Below are positions 1 through 9,973 of a DNA stretch of 64,000 nucleotides, one piece after another (position 1 is the first letter of the stretch; every line of letters begins with the position of its first letter). Where the stretch lies: positions 13,311,201 through 13,375,200 of the forward strand of contig OW799237.1 of the NCBI GenBank assembly GCA_941918925.1, read 5' to 3'. The DNA is from Phyto melanocephala (lineage: Eukaryota; Arthropoda; Insecta; Diptera; Rhinophoridae). The notes beneath the pieces were generated by a model that saw only the letters and a program-made list of their open reading frames with translations, ran no database searches and was not told the DNA's origin. The position numbers and the translations under genes are program-made.

Positions 1-848
1 TTGTATTGGGTTTATACAGGGATAAAAAATGAAATGTTTTTGAAAAATTAAAAAAAATGATTTATGTAGTATTTTTTGTTCCTAAATTTATATTATTTTT
101 GTGATATTTTTTAACTTTGCTAAAAATTAATACACAATTTTTAACCTTTAGGTATTTAAAAAAAATATAGTAGTAAACCAAAACTCTTTTTATATACGAT
201 ACAAAATACAAGGGGGCTTGTGAATTGACCAATTATTCTAAACATAAATTTTGTATTTAAATCTTAAAATTATATTTTCTAAAAAAATTTATATTTTTTA
301 CACTTTAAACATCTTTGCTATGATTTTTTATTATGTATTTATATGTACTGTACGTTTGTCAGAAATTTATTCATAGACTTAAATAAATAAAAATTTAAAG
401 GTTCGTTAAATCGCTAAACTACTATTTATATTTCGGCTTTGCGTAAGTCATTTATTTTACAAAATCTATGCTGCTAAATATATGTATGTACTTTTGTTAA
501 GATAATGTTGCTTTATTAAATAGCAATTTATAAATTTAACTTTATAAAGAATTATGAAAACATTTTGAAACTACAACTGGCAACACTGCTTGAAATGCAA
601 TTGTTTATTTCCTCTCGTTATTACTCTCTGTCATGATTTTCGGTCAGACATACATACGTACTTAATAACAATTTTGTATGTATTTATGAGATACTTCTTT
701 CTCTACATACAAAACCAAACAAACCAGCATACGAATATTGTTTTTTTTTATACATATTTGTAGTTTTATTATCAGTGACGTTGCTTTTAAGTTACTCAGG
801 TGTTCTCTGATATTCTTTGGAATCACAAAGTCGTACTAAAATATTTTA
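1..848. other. A+T-rich intergenic DNA, no gene seen
   Basis: No open frame resembling a protein and no RNA gene is visible. The only recognisable item is CTGGCAACACTG at 577-588, which is the reverse complement of a hAT-type terminus like those annotated downstream. No partner end lies within the window to its left, so it is not called as an element. Confidence 0.6.
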
Positions 849-856
849 GTTATGTG

Positions 857-1993
857 CACTGTTGCCATTTCAGCTATTTTCTCGTCAAATCTAGCGATTT
901 TTAAACAAATTTTGCGGGAAAAAATATGATTTAGCTATTAGCGGGAAATCTAGCGATTTTTGCGATGTTGGCTTTTAACGTAAATTAATAAAATATAAAT
1001 AAATTTAAATTCGCTATTTAATATGCTACTTTTAATACACTTTTTTATACAGATTTTGGCATCTAAAAGACAAAAAGCTCTTACATTAAAATTCAAAAAC
1101 CAATTTTATCTTCCAAATGTAACTCGAATAATTTTATTGTTAAAAGTAAATGTTGCTTTCTTTGTTTAGATGAGTTTGTAAATTTTACAAAAACAAAACT
1201 AGTTAAAAATTTCTTGCAAGAATTTCGAAATATTGCAAAAAAAAAATTAATATAATCAAAAAATTGTGCATGGTTAAGCCATTAAAAGTTTAAGTCCTGG
1301 GTAATGCAAGTGAGAGGGTTATAATGGAGAAAATTTAAATTAAAAGAATAATTCATTAATATCTGTTTAAGTGACCCATCTCTTAATTAAACTTAGAAAC
1401 GATGTGTCAGGTTGTAGGTATAGGGTATTAGGAGATAAATCAATAGTCTTTGGTGTCATCAAGTTATTAGGCATGTTTTTTTAAAACTAAAAACCTACGT
1501 GGTACATAAACATTCTATAAATATTCTATTTGATATAGGTATTTTAATAATTATTTTAAGTACCGAAAAACAACAAATTGTGTTAACATTTCTAAGCTTG
1601 TCTGAAGTGGCCGATGCGACAGCTTCAATTACGATAAATTTAAATCAGCATTAAAGAGACTAGATTACAATTTTACATATGAAAGCGAGAATCTAAATTA
1701 TGTATTAATATGTAATTAATAAAAACTGTCTTCATAACAAAAATGACTGTACTTTTTTTATTTTCTTTCTGTCATTATTTAAGAAAACTTAGCGATAAAA
1801 CGCTAAATTTTCCGCGCAATAAAAAAAACCTACGAGAACTTGGCTATTTTTTGTTAAATTTATGCCAGGATTAAAAAAAATAAATATATAGCGACTTATC
1901 GCTAAAATTTTGAAAATTTTTAATTTTAGCTATTTTCTAGCTATTTTTCTACTTGATTTAGCGATTTTTTTTGGGAAAAAGTTGGCAACAGTG
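857..1993. mobile_element. Non-autonomous or decayed hAT-like DNA transposon
   Basis: The element begins CACTGTTGCCA (857-867) and ends with the exact inverse TGGCAACAGTG (1983-1993). It is flanked by the perfect 8-bp direct repeat GTTATGTG (849-856 and 1994-2001). Eight-base target duplications and short ends of this type are characteristic of the hAT superfamily. The subterminal DNA on both sides is rich in 'agcgatttt' and 'agctatttt' motifs in opposite orientations. At 1137 bp it is shorter than an autonomous hAT and contains only coding scraps. The perfect target duplication suggests a fairly recent insertion. Confidence 0.88.
1120..1719 (+). pseudogene. Possible transposase scraps inside the hAT-like element
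   Basis: Two short plus-strand stretches read like protein rather than random A+T DNA. About 1120-1254 contains K-C-C-F-L-C-L-D-E-F-V-N-F followed by a basic, K-rich segment, recalling a zinc-finger knuckle. About 1612-1719 contains F-N-Y-D-K-F-K-S-A-L-K-R-L-D-Y and ends in a stop, which looks like a protein C-terminus. They are separated by non-coding DNA and have no continuous frame. If they are transposase remnants, the central catalytic part is missing. Recognition is weak and rests on composition only. Confidence 0.3.
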
Positions 1994-2137
1994 GTTATGT
2001 GTGTTATATTATGTGCTCACAAGTAAAAATTTATGTAGCACCGCATTGCGATTGAAAAAAAAACATACAAAACGGTAGGATTTTCATTTAGAGTACTGAT
2101 TTCAACAAAACTCAAATTGTTTGCATTTACTTACGAC

Positions 2138-2749
2138 TAGGGTTGGGCAAAATATATCGATATATCAAAATATAGATATTTAGTTTAAAAAATTTCGATA
2201 TTAATCGCCGATATTTTAAATATCTCAATATCAATACATCGATATTTATTTACTAATATCGGAGCCGATATTTTTAAAAGTTTTCAGAATTTTTTTTATA
2301 GATTTGATGTAAACAATACATCAATTGTTGACTTTAAAACTTAAGATTGTCTAATGAATTTTTGGTTTATTTTTTGTTTTTATGTTTGATCTAGTCATAT
2401 AACTGATCTTATCCTTAATCGTAAATATTTTTTCTAATTTTCGTTTTTATAAGCTCACGCATAAGAGCAAGCATTTATACTATTAATATATATTATAATA
2501 TCTAGTTTATTTATTATAAAAATTGGAATAAAAAGTTACTACGAAGCCTAATATACATCAATTTTTGTTTGTATGTACATAAATAAGTGGGTGTATTTAA
2601 TTTTCAAATGTAAATCATTTAAGCAATAACTAGGTAAATATGTTTCAGTCGATATATCGAAATATCGATATTTTAAATTAATAAATATCGATGGTAAAAT
2701 AAAATATCGATACAAGAAATATCGATAGATTTTTCCAATCCTATCCCTA
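2138..2749. mobile_element. hAT-like MITE with TAGGG ends
   Basis: The element starts TAGGGTTGGGCAAAAT and ends with the inverse of TAGGGATAGGATTGG. It is bounded by a perfect 8-bp direct repeat CTTACGAC (2130-2137 and 2750-2757). TAGGG-type ends with 8-bp duplications are typical of hAT elements. The 612-bp interior has no coding potential. Both flanks of the element are packed with ATCGATAT-type palindromes, giving extended subterminal inverted similarity. It lies 136 bp from the previous hAT-like element. Confidence 0.88.
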
Positions 2750-2757
2750 CTTACGAC

Positions 2758-3412
2758 ATTAAACGGACGCTGCTCGTAAATCAGGTTATATTATAATCAA
2801 GTTTTAAAAATTATATCCAAAAAAATTAAACATCAAAAGAAAATATATATGTACGTATAAGAGGCTTTTAAAGAATAATAAAATCAAGCTAACCCATTTC
2901 GACTGCAAAAAATTATTTTGTTTTGCGTTTGACACGTGTCACATCAGCCTTGAAAGCAATATAAATATAAATTGTGAGATTCAAAATTCACGATATTTTA
3001 TTTATGCTAACAAATTTTTGACTGGTATTACGACTGTTATTATAGTATAAACTTACCTTCAATGATACTGAAAGTTGTTGAGTTGAACAATACAAATCAA
3101 GTAAATGTGGCACGCCTATTTTAATAACGCCTAGCTTTCATTTTAAAAGAATTGCCTTATACCATTATGCAAATAAATAACTAAAATAATTGTTTAATTG
3201 CATGGTTTGTATTTAACTTTAATTTATTAAATCTATAGAATATATATTTTATATTAAAACTAAAGGGAAATGCAGAAAATCTTGCCATAAGCCCAACGAC
3301 ACGTCTCTGGTTGTTATTGTTTGTTTGCTTGTTCTTGTTGTTATTTTTTAAATTTTATATTCAAGACAAGCGCGTATGAATGTTGAAGCTGAATGAGTGC
3401 GATGTTTTTAAA
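2758..3412. other. Intergenic DNA upstream of the candidate promoter
   Basis: No protein-like frame is present. On the minus strand, TCATTGAAG followed by GTAAGTTTATAC places a consensus splice donor at about 3054, downstream (on that strand) of a TATAAG box at 3161-3156. This could be the first exon of a divergently transcribed gene, but no further support is visible. Confidence 0.4.
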
Positions 3413-3447
3413 TCAGTTGCCATTCGTACGTATCCGTAGTGGGTTGT
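3413..3447 (+). promoter_or_regulatory. Candidate TATA-less core promoter (Inr + DPE)
   Basis: TCAGTT at 3413-3418 matches the fly initiator consensus, with the A at 3415 as +1. GGTTGT at 3442-3447 fits the downstream promoter element consensus (RGWYV) and starts exactly at +28, the spacing known to be needed for Inr-DPE function. No TATA box lies 30 bp upstream. The match is by inspection. Such pairs also occur by chance, but the exact spacing plus the donor downstream raises its credibility. Confidence 0.4.
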
Positions 3448-4646
3448 TGCCCAGATTGGATATATATAAAAAAAAAATAAATAAATTTATAAAAATAAAA
3501 CATCAGCTTTACTGAGATACAACTTTTTTAATTTTTTTTTTAACTGAAAGACTTGTTTGTTATTGAACAAAAAATGATTTTTAAATAAAAAATTAAGTAA
3601 AAAATTTAAAATAAATACAAATTCAACCTGTTTTTTTTATTGTTGGAAGGATAAAAAAGGTCAATTTGTTGGGGTTAAAAATAAGTTGACATGTTTTTTG
3701 ATGGAAATTTTTAAAATAATTTACAATTTTAACTTGCTGGTGATACCAAAGTGATAATAATTTTGTTCGAATTGTGTGTTGTTGTGATACAATTTTGTCT
3801 TAAAACAAAAGGTAGATAACAAAGAAATGAAAAAGGCCAAGTAAGGTCGTTTGTATATAATTTTTTGGGTGTATATAAGTATATTTTTGTGTTGTTGCTA
3901 TTGTTAGTGCAAAAAAATAACAAGAGAAAAAAAAGAACAATGCACTTAAATAGATAAGGTTTTCGTGCAGTTCTAAAATATAAAAGAAAATTAACAACAA
4001 GTTCAACAAAGAACTTTGATATTAAAACAAACTTTAATAAGTAAAAAAATAAACAAAAATAACCGCTTGTCTCTTTAAAAAGATATATTAAACAACATTA
4101 GCAGGTAACAACAAATACAATTTTATATATAAATAAATTAAATACAAATAAACAAAAAATAAACGAGGTGTGGACCGGTTTTTTTTTAATTTTTAAAACA
4201 TTTCACTAAATAAAATTAAATTTAATAAAATGTGTTGTTGTTGTGACTAAAACAACATAAACAATAGATATAAACAAAATATTATTTGAATTATTTGTTG
4301 CTCAAAATTTTGTTTGAATGTTGAAAATACGTGTCTAGAGAATTTTTGGAAAAATCAATAAATTCTAAACAAAAAAAGGAAAACAAAAACTATAACCACC
4401 CACCCGACCAACTAGGCTACGATAGCTTCTATAATACAACAACATAAGTTTTTCTTTCTTTTTTATACCTATAACAAACCAGACATTGTAACAAATTTTA
4501 TTAACTTCAAGAGACTCCCGACATCATTTTGCAATTGCAACAAAAATACGCCCTGATACTGGTAAACAACAATATTGTGTTTCTATAATTGTTTGGATAA
4601 AAGAGTAAGAGAGTCTTAAGAGAGTAGTTATAGCACAAGGATAAAG
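3415..4646 (+). other. Candidate non-coding first exon (5' UTR)
   Basis: Starting from the candidate transcription start at 3415, the sequence is rich in ACAA/AACA runs of the sort common in long fly 5' UTRs and has no sizeable frame. It ends ATAAAG followed by GTAAGT at 4647, a consensus splice donor. If real, this is a leader of about 1.2 kb, and the following DNA is a long intron. The 48-nt candidate exon at 30592-30639, on the same strand, could be the next exon. There is no transcript evidence. Confidence 0.3.
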
Positions 4647-5106
4647 GTAAGTTTATAGATATTTAAATGTAACGCTTATTATGTACCCTTTGACTCAATA
4701 ATGTGCTCACTAGTATGTAGAAAATAATACATTTTTTATAAACAAATAATATTTTTTGTATAAAAAATTGTTGTACATAATTCCAAAAATTAAAAAAAAT
4801 GTCGAGTAGAACAGTGCCGTCTTTTTATAATTTTCTTTATTTATTCGCATTTACAATATGATCATAGAGTGTATTATATCTTTGTTTTTGTCTCGAAAAG
4901 ACCAATGTATTGTTTCAAATGCCATTGACCCCAAGTACCCTATTCTAGTATTTACTTATAAGATGTAAGGGTCAATCCTAATTCAGAAAATTAACCAGGC
5001 ATTATATTATTATTTTGGCAACATACCAGCTACTTCTACTAATCCTTAAATTAATTTAAACTGTAAGTTCAAAGCGGGAAACTATTCCTTTCTTTTTATA
5101 AATTAA
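4647..5106. other. Non-coding DNA following the candidate donor
   Basis: A+T-rich sequence without protein-like frames or recognisable repeats. It ends at the Helitron terminus at 5107. Confidence 0.5.
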
Positions 5107-5193
5107 CTAGCGGATCTGGCGAACTTCGCCTCGCCCCAACTTTAAGCCTTCAGACAAACTTTAGAGTAATAATAAATACAGCACAAATATTTA

Positions 5194-5352
5194 CTGCCTG
5201 TTCAACGATGTCGAAAGAAAACCCAAGCGAAATTTCAATCGTACAAATACGTTGAAAACAAAAACAAATTTTTAGTTTTTGTTGTTGTTTTCAATATATT
5301 TGTACGAATGCAATTTCGCTTGGGTTTTCTTTCGAGATCGTTGAACAGGCAG
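5194..5352. mobile_element. 159-bp fold-back MITE nested in the Helitron
   Basis: A near-perfect palindrome has arms of roughly 75 nt that differ at only a handful of positions. It runs from CTGCCTGTTCAACGAT to its inverse ending GGCAG. It is flanked by TTA on both sides (5191-5193 and 5353-5355). Three-base TTA/TAA duplications are typical of the PIF/Harbinger superfamily. It has no coding capacity. It sits inside the Helitron tail, so it inserted after the Helitron. Confidence 0.7.
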
Positions 5353-5399
5353 TTAAATTTTCAATGTGATTTATTTGAATGGAATCAGTAGAGAGCGGT

Positions 5400-5880
5400 T
5401 TAATGAACAATGTTTTTCGATTTGTTTTCTTGTGCAAAAACAAACAAAACAACGACGGTTTTCCAACACGAAATCATGCAATGTACAGCTGACCGTGCAA
5501 AAAACAGGAAAATTCGAGGTTAATCCCTTACACATCTAATGATTTGCCTTGGAATTTATTGATTGTCATCGCAAATGCCAATCGAACGGGGAACTGAATC
5601 CACTTGAATTGGAAGGTCAGTTGGAATAATGGCAATTCGTGGGATAAGGACTTCCTCTCCTTTGAATTTGCCGTTGATGATTGTCGCCCGAATCACATTG
5701 TTCATTAGCTTTTTGACGGACAACCGCGTACCGTTGGAAAATTTTTTGGAGGATTGAGATTCCACAACATGATTATGATAGATCCCACCTTCAGCTGTAA
5801 ATTATGCAGCGGAATTCCTGTTACATCAAGCGAATTCAAAAGTTCCTTCTGGTAGTTGGTTCCTTTTTTCGTACAAACTA
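5400..5880 (-). pseudogene. Helitron Rep/helicase, C-terminal fragment, frameshifted
   Basis: The minus strand carries the characteristic end of a Helitron helicase in three frames. The first piece is L-N-S-L-D-V-T-G-I-P-L-H-N-L-Q-L-K-V-G and W-N-L-N-P-P-K. After a frameshift near 5757 comes N-G-T-R-L-S-V followed by N-V-I-R-A-T-I and V-L-I-P-R-I. After a second shift near 5600 comes F-A-M-T-I-N-K-F-Q-G-K-S-L-D-V, equivalent to the helicase motif TINKSQGQ, then G-I-N-L-E-F-S and H-G-Q-L-Y-I-A with stops. The order matches the Helitron helicase family. The Walker motifs and the Rep nuclease are absent. It is non-functional. Confidence 0.8.
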
Positions 5881-6272
5881 ATTTTCTTTAATAATAAATG
5901 TTTTGTTAAATATTGCACTGAATTTCAATTTATTGTAATGCTTTTACGTGAATGCGTGATTTAACAATACACAAAACTCGTATAAATTGCATCAAGAAAA
6001 ATAGCACACTTACTGTAGAAAATTACAATGCCAAAATGACACCTGTCAGAATGCGCAAAGTCTAAGTCAACGTATAACGCCATCTATCGGATTTTGGCTG
6101 ATAACTTTCTCTGTTTTCATTTGAAAAGCCATTAAGGAATAATTTCACACAAAATTTCATACAAAAACTCGATTTTCGATTCTTCCAATTTTGCGGAGGG
6201 ATTTTCCAAAATTTTCTTCCGTTAAAACCTTCTCCTCGAAAATACAAACAACTGACAAAATATTTTACAAGA

Positions 6273-7138
6273 TTTGGCCATGCCGATCTAATTTTATGAA
6301 TTACTATACATTTTTTACACCACTTATATGTAACGATTAATTTCCCCTATAATCCAAATTTTAGATTCGTAAACTCAGAAAATGCAAAATTACTATAAAA
6401 ATAAGAAATGTAACCTTGTCCTTCTCTATTAATTTCCAAATTCTAGCTCATAAAAAGAGACATACAAAAAGTACAAATAAAATGCTAAAAAGTGCCTTTT
6501 ATGTCGCCTATTCTCACCCTGAATAAATAGTCACTAATTTAAAAACTCTAGCTTCACAAACGTAAAAGGTACAGAAAGTACTCCAAAATGCGAAAAAGTA
6601 ACTTTTGTATCGCCCAATATATATTAAAGGAAACTTTGAGGCCAGCATAACTTTTCAAAATTTCTCAATTGTAACAGAGTTTTCTACAAAAATTAATTTT
6701 TAAACTTAAGGCGTTGTATTATATTAAGAAAATTTTTATATTTGGCGAGAAGAGCCTGGCTTAACAAAGCTAAAAACAAAACACGTTTTTGTGGTGAAGA
6801 CGTCTTTAATATTTTAATATTCTATTGAGTTGAGCCGTTATTGCTTGTCAATAATAGATGATTTACTGCCTAAAATGGAAACCAATAAAAAAGGTTAAAG
6901 TTATAAAAAATTTTGGAGTGAATTAATCTTACCTAATGAAGCTTCGTAATGATCAACTAGATAGTTCAAATGATAAAATATATTAGGAAATTTTTTTCTT
7001 AGTAAGAAATTACTCCGCAAAGGCGGAATTTTTAAAAAATTAATATTAAATTTATGTCTATTTAATGATAATTGAGAAACCCAGATAAAAATAATATTTT
7101 TGTTATTGTAACCCCAACAACTAGTAATACCAAAAAAA
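6273..7138. repeat. Non-coding DNA with degenerate ~95-bp tandem units
   Basis: Between about 6340 and 6640 three diverged units can be aligned by eye. Each has 'aattt-caaatt-tag' near its start, then 'aaaatg(c/t)-aaaaagt', and ends near 'gta(a)c-tttt-t(c)g(c)cc'. The rest, 6640-7138, shows no gene or familiar element. Nothing identifies the family. Confidence 0.3.
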
Positions 7139-7925
7139 AAATAAGTAAGAATACTATATTCGGACGTGCGGCGTTTAATATAACCTTCACAATTATGTAC
7201 ATACATAGGTATGTCAAAATTTCAATACTGACCTCATTATTGTAGAGCCTAGATTTTACATTAAATGGTATTCACCATTTTACTTTGAGCGATATCTTGT
7301 ATTGTGAATTTTTTAACGATCTTCATATCGCTGGCGTTAAGAAAAACAAATTAATTGTTTTTTTTTCCGATGCCATCTTTGAGTTTTCATTTTTTGTACC
7401 AGTATTGTGGGTATTTAAGACTTAATTTTTTATTATTTTATATAGCCCAAAGATTAATTCTTTATGCGCCATATTTAATTTAATTTTTTTAGGATTATCT
7501 GTATTCTAGTAGTCTTTTGATATCTATTTCGAGTCTAGCGGTTGTTTTAAAGCTAAAAAATATTCGTTCGCATGTTTACATGTTTCGATGTGCATATTGG
7601 CGTTATATCTCAAGTAGTTTTAAACTGATTTGAAAGTTTTTATCTGGAATAATTTTGGAGGCTATGGCTTTTAATATGTTTTTAGTCGCGTATCCAAAAA
7701 TTAACTAGGAGCTTAGGAGCTAAATATATTTAAAAAACTAAATGATTTACAAAAAAATTGTCCATAACTTTGCCGATTTGTTCACAAAAAAAAAGGAGAG
7801 GAGCTCTAGAGACATATAGTAATTATAGATAACAATAAATGTATCTATAAATTCACCGAGGACTAACAAATTTTAATTATTGTGGTAAAAATATGAAACA
7901 ATTGAGGGTCAGTCATATTTATCGA
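7139..7925 (-). mobile_element. Helentron/DINE-like element, terminal part, diverged
   Basis: The left end, AAGTAAGAATACTATATTCGG, matches the terminus of the dispersed family repeated across the window, although its stem-loop is degraded. The body shares internal phrases with the copies at 27490, 48660 and 53720: the 'gatgccatctttga' stretch, 'taactttgccga', and 'gtggtaaaaatatga'. The 5' part with the GTCY repeat is missing, so this is an old, truncated copy. Strand is assigned by treating the stem-loop end as the 3' end, as in Helentrons. Confidence 0.6.
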
Positions 7926-9194
7926 AGTTGCTTGTAATTTCTAAACGCAATTTGGTTTTAAAAATTGGCTAGTTCGACATAAAAAGTAAATTTTTTTTAT
8001 AATATTAATAAATTGCATTGCAATAATGCACAAACACTGTGAAAAATTATTACCGAATGATTTTTTATCAGCATACGTCGATAGGAGTACAAGTTTTGAA
8101 CAAAAATATCATTTATTAACAAAAATTTTTCATTAAAAAAAAAAAAAAAAATTTGTATTGAATCACCCTATTGTATGAAAGTTGTTTAAATGTTTTGAAT
8201 AAAAATCTAATACCCATCTTATTGCTGTGTGTGTGTCAGTCGTCAGCAGGTGCCATAAGATTTCATAATTTTCAAATAACAACAAAATATTATTCTATTT
8301 ATGTTTGAATCAACAAAGATTGTAATTATACTCACAAACATTATGTAAAAAATTACAAATTTTAACACAATCTTAAAGTAGGAGATACAATAAACAAACT
8401 TCATGTAGATTTTTTTATCTTATAAATTATAATAAACATATTTAGATAATTAAATTTTCAATGACTTTGTTTAAAATAAAAAGAAAATTACTTAGAAGAG
8501 CCAAGACTATATTACAAAATAGACAAGAGTAACATAAATTACAGGCTTCTTGGAAATTGTTCACAAAAAAGTTTTAAAAATTATTTTTTTTATAAAAGAA
8601 AAGTCTTTGGGACCTTAATCAAAAAGAAGCCTTACAGAATTGATCCGTAGTAAGTTTGTTTTTGATTTGTTCTACAGACAAAAATCACTATATTTGTAAC
8701 AGTCGAATTCAGTTCATATACGTAACTGTTGCAATCATATGGTAGGTACTTAGGTACTTATACATGGAGAAAAGCCACCTTGCGGCCATAATTTCTTTTA
8801 TTTATTAATATTTATACTTTTTCCCAATTAATAATATAATAAATTTGTAACGCCTAGTGATTTTTGACCCACCTGTATAAACAAACATATTTCTTTACTA
8901 TGTAACTTAAAGTTGCTGAATTTTGGTAGTTATTTTTAATAACTTTCTTAAAGTTGTCCTAACTTTTAAATTATTACTTTAATTTGTTTAATCCATTATA
9001 ATTGCCATAATTAATTTATTAAATCAAACAAAAGTTTTTGTTGATAAGGAAAGACAGTCCCTGCGAGACATTTTCAATTAAAAATTTTAAGTATTTTTAT
9101 ATTCTTTCTCCATTTCCCTAATAACTTTACTTTAATAGAGATGATGATGCAAAAATTGTTACTTTAATTTGAGAGCATTATTTATACAATGATA
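7926..9194. other. A+T-rich intergenic or intronic DNA
   Basis: No gene, transposon end or RNA gene could be recognised. Low-complexity A or T runs are frequent, and a short GT run occurs near 8227. Confidence 0.5.
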
Positions 9195-9202
9195 CATAAA
9201 AC

Positions 9203-9965
9203 CAGTGTTACCAGCAGCTGAAATAATAAAAATGCTAATTGCCAAAATTAACTTGCTAATATGCTTAATTATTTAAAGTATACATATTATATGTACGTAC
9301 TTTTTTTTATTAAATGACACATACAAGGTATAGCTAGTAACATGAACAAAAGCTTTAAGAAATTAAATATTTATGTTTAGAATTTGATGTGTATCAAAAT
9401 TTAAATAAATTTATGTATGGTACATTATTATTACAATATTATTATTGTTATTATCATAATTTTTGATTGAAGAATTTTATACCTGTATTTTATATCTAAC
9501 ACTTGACAGTTAACATAAACCTCCTTTCTTGGTTTTTTTAAATATTCTATATGAATTGTGTACAAAATAATAAATAATAATAATCTTTTAAATGTTGAAA
9601 ATTTCTTAGAAAATAAAGTATTTAATAACATAAATTTTCTCTCTATAAAAATATATTTCCGTATTTTATATAAATTATTTAAATATTTTTAATAATAAGT
9701 ATAAGTTCTATTAAATAATATCTAAAATAATTTACACGATTTTTACTAGCACTAAAAGTTTTCACAAAATTATATGAAGACATTTTTCCTTACACCGAAA
9801 ATACTTTATTGTTATCATACCACAAAAAAAAAAAGAAATGAAAAAGAAAAAAAAAATGTGTTAAAAAGTGTTAAGCTAACACAGCAATTATTTCTAAAAT
9901 TTTTGTGCTAATTCAAAAAAAGTGCTTATACTAATAGCACTAAAAGTTCTAAAATGGTAACACTG
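9203..9965. mobile_element. hAT-like MITE with CAGTGTTACCA ends
   Basis: The element starts CAGTGTTACCA (9203-9213) and ends with the exact inverse TGGTAACACTG (9955-9965). The flanks are CATAAAAC (9195-9202) and CAAAAAAC (9966-9973), an 8-bp duplication differing at one base. Both subterminal regions are rich in 'tgctaat/agcac' motifs. The ends resemble those of the 857-1993 element, suggesting related hAT lineages. The 763-bp interior is non-coding. Confidence 0.82.
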
Positions 9966-9973
9966 CAAAAAAC

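Larger units (their letters stand above)
5107..6272 (-). mobile_element. Decayed Helitron (minus strand)
   Basis: Read on the minus strand, the 3' end has the classic Helitron arrangement: a perfect hairpin GGCGAAGTTCGCC (5130-5118), seven bases, then terminal CTAG (5110-5107) followed by T. Upstream, 5400-5880 encodes frameshifted pieces of the C-terminal part of a Pif1-type Helitron helicase. The block at about 6060-6250 resembles the non-coding 5' part of insect Helitrons, so the body appears internally deleted. The 5' boundary is uncertain; a TC dinucleotide preceded by A occurs at 6272. A 159-bp fold-back element is nested near the 3' end. Confidence 0.75.

Noticed and set aside
3729..4009. 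Two overlapping minus-strand frames
   Set aside because: Low-complexity F/L/Y/T/N-rich translations opposite a CAA-rich leader-like region; no family resemblance.
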